From Elusimicrobiota bacterium (GTDB taxonomy: Bacteria; Elusimicrobiota; Elusimicrobia; FEN-1173), in assembly GCA_016722575.1 (NCBI GenBank), contig JADKIY010000002.1:62001-126000 (forward strand): a stretch of DNA of 64,000 nucleotides, read 5' to 3'. The notes under the pieces are model-generated. The model did not search any database and was not told the origin of the DNA. It saw only the letters and a program-made list of their open reading frames with translations. Position 1 is the first letter of the stretch, and the number at the start of each line of letters is the position of its first letter. The position numbers were made by a program, and so were the translations under genes. Shown piece by piece: positions 53,731 to 61,100 of this stretch.

Positions 53731-53758
53731 ATTATAGCACGATCCCGTCGGAAGTCAA
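53731..53758 (-). promoter_or_regulatory. Sigma-70-type promoter of the first giant gene
   Basis: On the minus strand TTGACT (53758-53753) and a perfect TATAAT (53736-53731) are separated by 16 bases. Transcription would start near 53724 and give a ~190-base leader. Confidence 0.85.
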
Positions 53759-53922
53759 GCGCCTTTTCACCGTCGGCCTTTTGTTGTCCTCCGACCCGCC
53801 ATGTGTTAAAGTTCTTTTTTGCCAGGAGGCCCCATGACCCACCGTCGAAATGCCCGCCCCCCCAACGGTTTCCCCCTCGACGCCGGAGTCGGAGCGCCGA
53901 CCGACCGGGGATTCGCGCTCTC

Positions 53923-54951
53923 ATGAGAGCCGTCTGGATTGAAGAACACGGCGCCTCCGATGTCCTTCGTCACGGGCAACAATCGGTGCCGACGCCGGGG
54001 CCCAACGACGTTCTGATCCGGGTCCGGGCCTGCGCGCTGAACCATTTGGACCTTTGGGTGCGACAGGGTCTTCCCGGCCTAAAAATCGAATTTCCTCACA
54101 TTCTGGGCAGCGACGTCGCCGGCGTGGTGGAGGGCACCGGAGCGGCGGTCCGAGGTTGGACCAAAGGCCAACCCGTTCTGGTGGCCCCCGGTCTTTCCTG
54201 CGGGCGTTGCGCCCATTGCGCCGCCGGAGACGATCATTTGTGCGATTCCTACGACATTCTGGGGCAACGCTCCCAAGGCGGCTACGCCGAATTTGTGAGC
54301 GTCCCCGCGGGGAACCTGTTCCCCCTCCCCGCGCCGTTGACTTTCGAGGAAGCCGCGTCCCTTCCCCTCGTCTTTTTAACCGCTTGGCAAATGCTGGTCG
54401 TGAACGGGGACCTTCGGACCGGCCAGACGGTGTTGGTGCACGCCGGCGGCAGCGGGGTGGGGGTGGCCGCCATTCAAATCGCCAAGGCCCGCGGCGCGCG
54501 CGTTTTGACCACCGTGGGGTCGATTCAAAAGGCGGAAGCCGCGAAAGCCCTCGGGGCCGACGGGGTGATTTTTTATCGGGACACGGATTTCGCCGCCGCG
54601 GTCGAAAAAGAAACGAGCGGGCGCGGGGTCGATTTGGTGGTGGAACACATCGGGCAAACGACCTTTGAAAAAAGCCTTCAGTGCCTGGCCAAGGGCGGCC
54701 GATTGCTGACGTGCGGCGCCACCAGCGGCCGCCAGGTCCAGTTTGATTTAAGAACCCTTTTCGGCCGGAACCTCACCGTGCGGGGGTCGCGCATGGGACG
54801 GCGGGACGGGCTGGCGGCCGTGTTGGAGGGTGTCAAGAAAGGATTGCTCAAACCGGTGGTGGATTGGGTGTTTCCGTTGGAAGAGGCCGCGTCGGCCCAC
54901 CGGCGGATGGAAGAACGACTGAACTTCGGTAAAATCGTCCTATCGATTTAA
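53923..54951 (+). CDS. Zinc-type alcohol dehydrogenase / quinone oxidoreductase family protein
   Basis: A 342-aa medium-chain dehydrogenase. ATG 53923 fits the family start RAVWIEEHGASDVLR; a frame extending 40 codons upstream has no family similarity. The catalytic domain has ALNHLDLWVRQG and HILGSDVAGVVEGTG. The structural zinc motif CGRCAHCAAGDDHLC (four Cys, near residues 91-105) is present. The Rossmann domain has VLVHAGGSGVGVAAIQIAKARGARVL. It reduces or oxidises an unidentified alcohol, aldehyde or quinone with NAD(P)H. It is divergent from the first giant gene and convergent with the second. Confidence 0.9.
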   Translation: MRAVWIEEHGASDVLRHGQQSVPTPGPNDVLIRVRACALNHLDLWVRQGLPGLKIEFPHILGSDVAGVVEGTGAAVRGWTKGQPVLVAPGLSCGRCAHCAAGDDHLCDSYDILGQRSQGGYAEFVSVPAGNLFPLPAPLTFEEAASLPLVFLTAWQMLVVNGDLRTGQTVLVHAGGSGVGVAAIQIAKARGARVLTTVGSIQKAEAAKALGADGVIFYRDTDFAAAVEKETSGRGVDLVVEHIGQTTFEKSLQCLAKGGRLLTCGATSGRQVQFDLRTLFGRNLTVRGSRMGRRDGLAAVLEGVKKGLLKPVVDWVFPLEEAASAHRRMEERLNFGKIVLSI

Positions 54952-55111
54952 CCCGCAATTCTCAATTGAATGCGAGGACCGAGACGGGAAAGAGGGGCCC
55001 TGACCCGAAATAAAAAAGGGAGGTCGGAGCGGTGACCACGGACGAACTTTTTTGTGAAGGGGAAGGGTCCGGATTTTCCGTGGAATCCCGCGGGCGACTG
55101 AGAATTTCAGG

Positions 55112-58100
55112 TTAGGCCTGGATTTCCAGGTAGCGAATCCTTGATATATCCTCGCCGACCGCGGCGGTCATGTTTTTCACCAATCCCCCCGCGAGCGAAA
55201 CGATAAACGCCGCCAACTCTTCCACGCCTTTCAAATTCCATTCGACCCCGTCTTCCCGGAGCGCAAAAATCGTTCCCACCACCAGGTGGAGACCCCGCCC
55301 AAGACGGAGCACCTCCGCTCCCTGAATGATGGTCTTTGAACCTTGCCGCACATGGGTGACTCCGGGGACGGCCTCGATCGTTTTCCCCCGCCCCCAAGCC
55401 GCCAACCCCAGGGACAGGCCGCCCTTTTGGCCCAACCCGTCTCGGACACGATCGGAAAGCCGCCGAACCACGTCCTCGTAATTTCCGTGAACCCCCTCGT
55501 CCAGAAGCAGGACCACCGCGCCTTTCCATTCGTTTTCCACGCCGCCGCTCAAGCGGCGATCCAGTTCGCGCAGAACGTCCAATTGCGTTTTCTCCGACGC
55601 CGACAGGGCGCCCCCGTCGGCCATTCCACGGGACACCTGAACCAAAACGTCTTTCCCTTGACGGAGAGCCCGGTCCACTTCGTCGACCGCGGGCGCGAGG
55701 ACCGCGGCTCCCCGGGCCGCCCGATTGTAACTTTGGGCCAAAACATTCAACGCCTCAAGCAGCGACAGGCCTTGAAGGGTCGGAGGTCGTTGGCTTTCAA
55801 GCGAACGTGCGGCGGCGTCGATCAACAGCCGGACGGAAAGATCCTGCCTCGCGGCCAGCGACGCCCGCCCGTTGGCGCCTTCGCTGGCGGAGGGCGGGTA
55901 AAGCGCCCCGCCGAGTTTAATCAACAACCCGGCGGCGCCGAAGGTCCGGGCCCAGAAGGCGCCCGGACTCTCCTCCACAAACGGACGCCCCTCGTTGGCC
56001 GCGCGAAGCCGTTGAAGGACCTCGCGGGCCAGTCCGGCGTTCAAATACTCCAATTCACCGAGTCCCAGGTTTCGGACGATTTCCGATTCCAAACGGGCGA
56101 CAAACACGTCGTTCGACCAACGTTCCGTCGCGGGCCCCGTCAGCGCCGAGAGATCCGACCGTTCCACCCGCGGTCCGAAACGGTTGGACGATTCCCACTG
56201 CCGGCTCAACCCCAGAATCAGCGCGTTCAAGCGATTTTTTCGGTCCCGCCCTTCCCGATCGGTCAAGTCCCGCGCGGATTCCAAAGTGACCAATCGCGTC
56301 CACCCCAAGGCGCCGGGCGGAAGAAGGTCGTCCACCGCCGCGGCCACGCCCTCCCCGGGGGACCGTTTTTGAAGGCGCTGGCCTTGCCGGGAGGCCGTGA
56401 CCGCCCGGTAACGATGGGCCTGAAGCTCGGCAATGGCCGCGGGACCGAGACCCCGACCGTAAAGCGCTCTTAACCCATCAACGTCCAGCCCCAGGTCCTT
56501 GGTTTCCTCCCCATCGGTTTTGGACAGCGTGGCCGCCTCTCGGAGAACCGTGGTCAACAGGGCGTTGTTTCCGAATTGGAGCCGATTCGGACGACTTTCC
56601 TCTTCGCGCCAATCGGCAAGGCCGGCCGCGTGAAGGCCCACCAACGGAGCGCCCGTGCGCTGATCCAGCAAGGACAGCGCAAAGTCTTTTTCCTCCACCC
56701 GCGCCCGAAGCGGGGCGGGAACGAATCCCTCGATCGTGAAAAGCCGAAGATCCCGCAGCTCCTCAAAACCCAACAAGGCCAGGTCGCGGCCCAGGCGACG
56801 CGTCTCCCCGAGAAGCGGTTCCGAAGGCGTAACGGAAAGATCGGCCGCGGCCAACAACCGTCTCACCGCGTTCAACGAGCCGACCCACGCCTGACGCACC
56901 GGATCGGGGGCCAAAGGGAACCGCTCGAGCCGGGGCGTTCGACCGTCCCGAACCAATCCCCACGCTTCGATGGCGGCCCGCGCGATTCCGTCGCCGGCCG
57001 GCTTATTTTTCCCGTTCGTCCAACGGTCCCGAACGGCCACCACCAAGGCCGGGAGCACGCCGAGAGTCGCCGCGCTGAGGGGCCCCAGGGCGTTGGCCAG
57101 GGGCTGGGCGGCGTTCACCGCCAACGTGGCCCAAGCGGCGGAGGCGTCGGGAGCGTAAAACAACCCCAAACTCGCCAGAACCCCGGCAAGCCCGATGGCC
57201 GCGAGGGAAATCAGCGATGACGATCGATGAAAGCCAACCCCATCGGGGTCTTTAAGGTCCAACACGGCCGCCGTGGTGTCGTCGCCGCTCAATTTCGGGT
57301 TGCCTTTGACGGCCGATTGGGCCTCCTCCACCAACACCGTGGCCATTTCATCGGACGTCTTTCCCGCGTGACGGTCCAATAAATTCAAAAGATCCGCTTG
57401 GGAAAGAGCGGCGTGAACGCCGTCCGATAAAATGACGACGCGACTTCCCGCGGGCACGTCGTCAATGGGATGGTAGTCCACCCCCACGAACATTTTCGCG
57501 AGTCCGGCCTTGTTCGGATTGTGGCCGGGTTGAATGGCGTTCAACAGCACGCCCTCGTCCCGAGCCCCACGCGACGTCGCGACGCCCTGGCGGTGCATGC
57601 GATCCACTTCGGCCAAACGCTCGCCAACCCGCTTTCCTTGGCCGCTGTGCGGCCGCTCCCCGTCCGTCACCATGTATAACCGCTTTTCCCGCGGATTGTA
57701 GACGAATATGTGCGTGTTCCCCACCGCGACGGCGATCACACGATAATGCCGTCCGTCCGGCATCAAGGTCGGAATCACCAAGGCCTGGGTGGTCCCCGGA
57801 TAAAACTCGGCTCCCTCGTCGCGGCTCCGACGGAGCAAATGCCCCAGTTCGCGTTGAATCCGCCCAAGCGCGTCGGTGATCGTTCGATTCACGTCAATCC
57901 AGATTTGTTCAATGGAGGGGATGGCCGGCAATTGCCGCATCCATTCCCGGAAGGTGTCCGCCACCAACGAACTGGCTTCCCGGCCGGAACTCTTTCGACC
58001 GTATCCATCCAACACCGCCACGCCCGGGATTTCGCCCGGAGCGGCGCCCGCCGCGCGATCTCGCTCCGGGATCAGCACCGCGTCGTCGTTGTGGTCCGGA

Positions 58101-61100
58101 TGTTCGGGGGAAACGAGGCTGGCGTGGCCCACCTCCTGGGCGTGCCAAGCGACCGGCTTCGTCAAAAGCGGCAAGTCGGGCCGGGACGGATTCGTCGTGA
58201 CGAAATAATATTTGCCGATTTCCTGAAGAGCCGCCGGCGAGGGCGCGATGTCCGAAAAAACGACCCCGCCCGGCGCCAGAAGGGGCAGCAGGTCCATGAG
58301 ATACGCCCTCCAGCGTTCGCCCGGGACGTTGCGAAGGCTCCAATGACTGAACACCAATCCCAGAGACTCCGGAGGAACCACATCGCCCAACGTGCGCGCG
58401 GGAGCGAAAACCATCGTGACACCTTCGGGAAGGGTTTCCCATTCCTCGAAATACACGTTCGACAATCCCACCAAAACCACGTTTCGAACCTCGGCGTGGT
58501 CTTTTTTAAGCGCCGCGTCCATTTCGCGCAGGGCTTGCCCCTGCCCCGCCCCCCAATCCAAGACAACAAAGGGGCGGGAGGGATCCCGGCGGGCCCGTTC
58601 GACAACGGCGTTGATTAAATTGATTTGAAGCGTATCATTGATTTCGGAAATCGACGACGACACTTTTTCATATTGAAATTGATTGCGCACGAGGAATTGA
58701 TCGCCCACGGCTTCAATGAGCCCTTGGGGGGGGATCGCCGTCGCCGATCCCCTCAGCGGCGTCAGCAATTCGGCTCCTCCCCCCAGGGGTCGGCGGGACC
58801 ATCCGGGCCGCTGGTCTTTCAGGGGGGAAACGGTTCCGTCCGGAGACAACGCGCCGAACATCCCGGCCGAAAGCAATCCGCCTTCCACGGCAGAGGCCCA
58901 CGACGTCGGGTCTCCCAACGCGGCCCCCGCCACCAACTGGGCCAATCCCACCGCCGCCAACGCGAACGCGATCGTCCAAAGGTTCCCGCCGCCCCCCCGG
59001 GACCCTCTCTCCGCGAGGGCGAAATCGTTGACATGGTCCATGTCCTTCGGCAATTCTTCGGAGAGGGGCGTGGCCACGAGCCCGTCGTAAACGCGCGCGA
59101 GGTGGTCCCGCGTCGACTCCAGGGACTCCCGAACATCGGCTTCCCGATTCAAAAGAATCTTCTTCCCTCCGCCGCCGTCCGCGAACAATTGCAGGAGATG
59201 GCGCGGCAGCAGACGCACGGCGGCGATCGCCTTAAAATCCGGCCCGCTCCAATCGTCCCAGCGGTGATGCAGCTTTTCCAGCTCCGTCGTTTGTTTTTCC
59301 ACCTCGGCCAACCACGCCTCCGGCGCCCCATCGAACGATTTCAGGGCGGATTCCACCAGGCGGCGCGCAACGGACACCACGTACGCCGCTTCCGCGCGTT
59401 CGAGCAGTCGTTGGGCCGTCGGGCGGGTCTCGGCCTCGAAGCCGACCGTCGGGATTTTGGGAATGGCGCGTCGAACCCCGGACGCCAACCAGTTTAATTG
59501 AACGGGATCGTCCCGGTAGAGGTCCAACGCGCGACGGGCAAATTGATCTAATTCCTCCAGACTCCACGTTCCCTTCGTCAAAGAATCCACCACGTCTTTT
59601 CGAATGGCTTCGTATTCCCGGCGGCTCAGTCCCCCGCCCAACGCCCCCACCATGGCGAACAGGGGCAGAAAGGGATGGGAAGGTTTCGGAGCCGAAACAG
59701 ACGGCGGGGCGGCGGGGTTGCGGAGTTCGTTTTTCTCCGCCCCTCCCAAGGTCGAAAGGAACACGCCAAAACCCACCATCATAAAGCGTCGTGCCCACGA
59801 ACCGAAGGCGCGCCGGGCCGGACGAACCATTGTTTCCGTCAGAGTGGCCAGGGCGCCGAGCCGGCGCGAAGGGGTGGCGCGACCGTCCGTCGTGTCAAAA
59901 AAAACCGAGGGAACGGCGTCCGCGCCCAACGCCGCCTCGACGTCGTCGGCGGCCTTCGGGGACGCGCGCGACGCGCGCCACCAGGCCCAGGCCACCGAAA
60001 GGGGGTTGAAACCGGACTCCCGGGCACGCCGACGAACCACATCGGCGAAAGCGCGGGCGGTTTGGAAAACGGGCCCCGCGTCCCGGCGATTTTCGTTCCA
60101 GTGAAACGCCGACAGGCCGGCCAACGAGATCGCCGCGCCGACCCACACAAGACCGGTGGGTTCAAAATGGAAGAAGGCGAATCCAAGGAGGGACTTCAGG
60201 AAAGCCAAACGGTAAACAGACGGTTCGCGATAAGCGGCGGGATTAAAGACGTGCCCCATCAAAAACGCGATCGGGTACAGAAGCCCGACGAAACCCGGGT
60301 CCGGCAAGGACTCAAAGAACGCCACCAGCGGGTCGCGGAAATACGACAACGCGCCGAAAAGGAGCGGGGTTTCAATGAACCACGCCGCGTACGACTTGTA
60401 AAGACCGGGGAACCACGAAGCCCCTCGGCTTCCGTAGGGGCCCCGCTCCTTCATTTCCTGGCTGGCGTCGTCCAAGCGCAAATTCTTTGTCGCCGCGTTC
60501 ATTTCGTCCCTCAGCCGATCAATTTCGATGTCGTCGGGGAGCTGAACGTCCAGGTCAATGACGCGATTGCCCCCCTCCACGTGGACGTCCATGGTTCGGA
60601 TGTTCGCCCGGTTCGCCTCGGAACCCAGCACCCCCGTGACCCGGTAAAGGGCCTCCACGAGCGACACCCCCGACTTCAACAACACCGTATAATTCACTTC
60701 ACGGCCGAGCAGATACTCGTTGGGATAGGAACGCGCCCGGGGAAAATTCTGAATTCGCCGCTGAAATTCGAGTCCCACCTCCCGATCGAGGCTGGACGCG
60801 CGCGCGATTTTCACCGTCACTTCCGACGATCCATCGTCCAAGGTTTTCGTTTCAATCGAGGTGGCCTCCAACTCCAAATCGACCAAAACCCGCACAATCT
60901 CATTCAACAACCCCCGCCGATCGCTGGCGGGAATCGTGTAAACCCCTTCCTTGGGGATTAAAACGGCAATGCGTTCCATCGAGGCGGCCACGACCTGCGG
61001 ATTGATCCACCCCAATCCGACGCCCGCGGCCAACGCCATCAGCTCCGACGATCGTCCGGAAGAAGGAACCACGCGCGTCAGCAAAGATTTGAACCGGGGG

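Noticed and set aside
53535..53924. 130-codon N-terminal extension of the first giant gene
   Set aside because: It would cover the promoter and the two terminator hairpins; ATG 53534 has a good ribosome site and begins a signal anchor.
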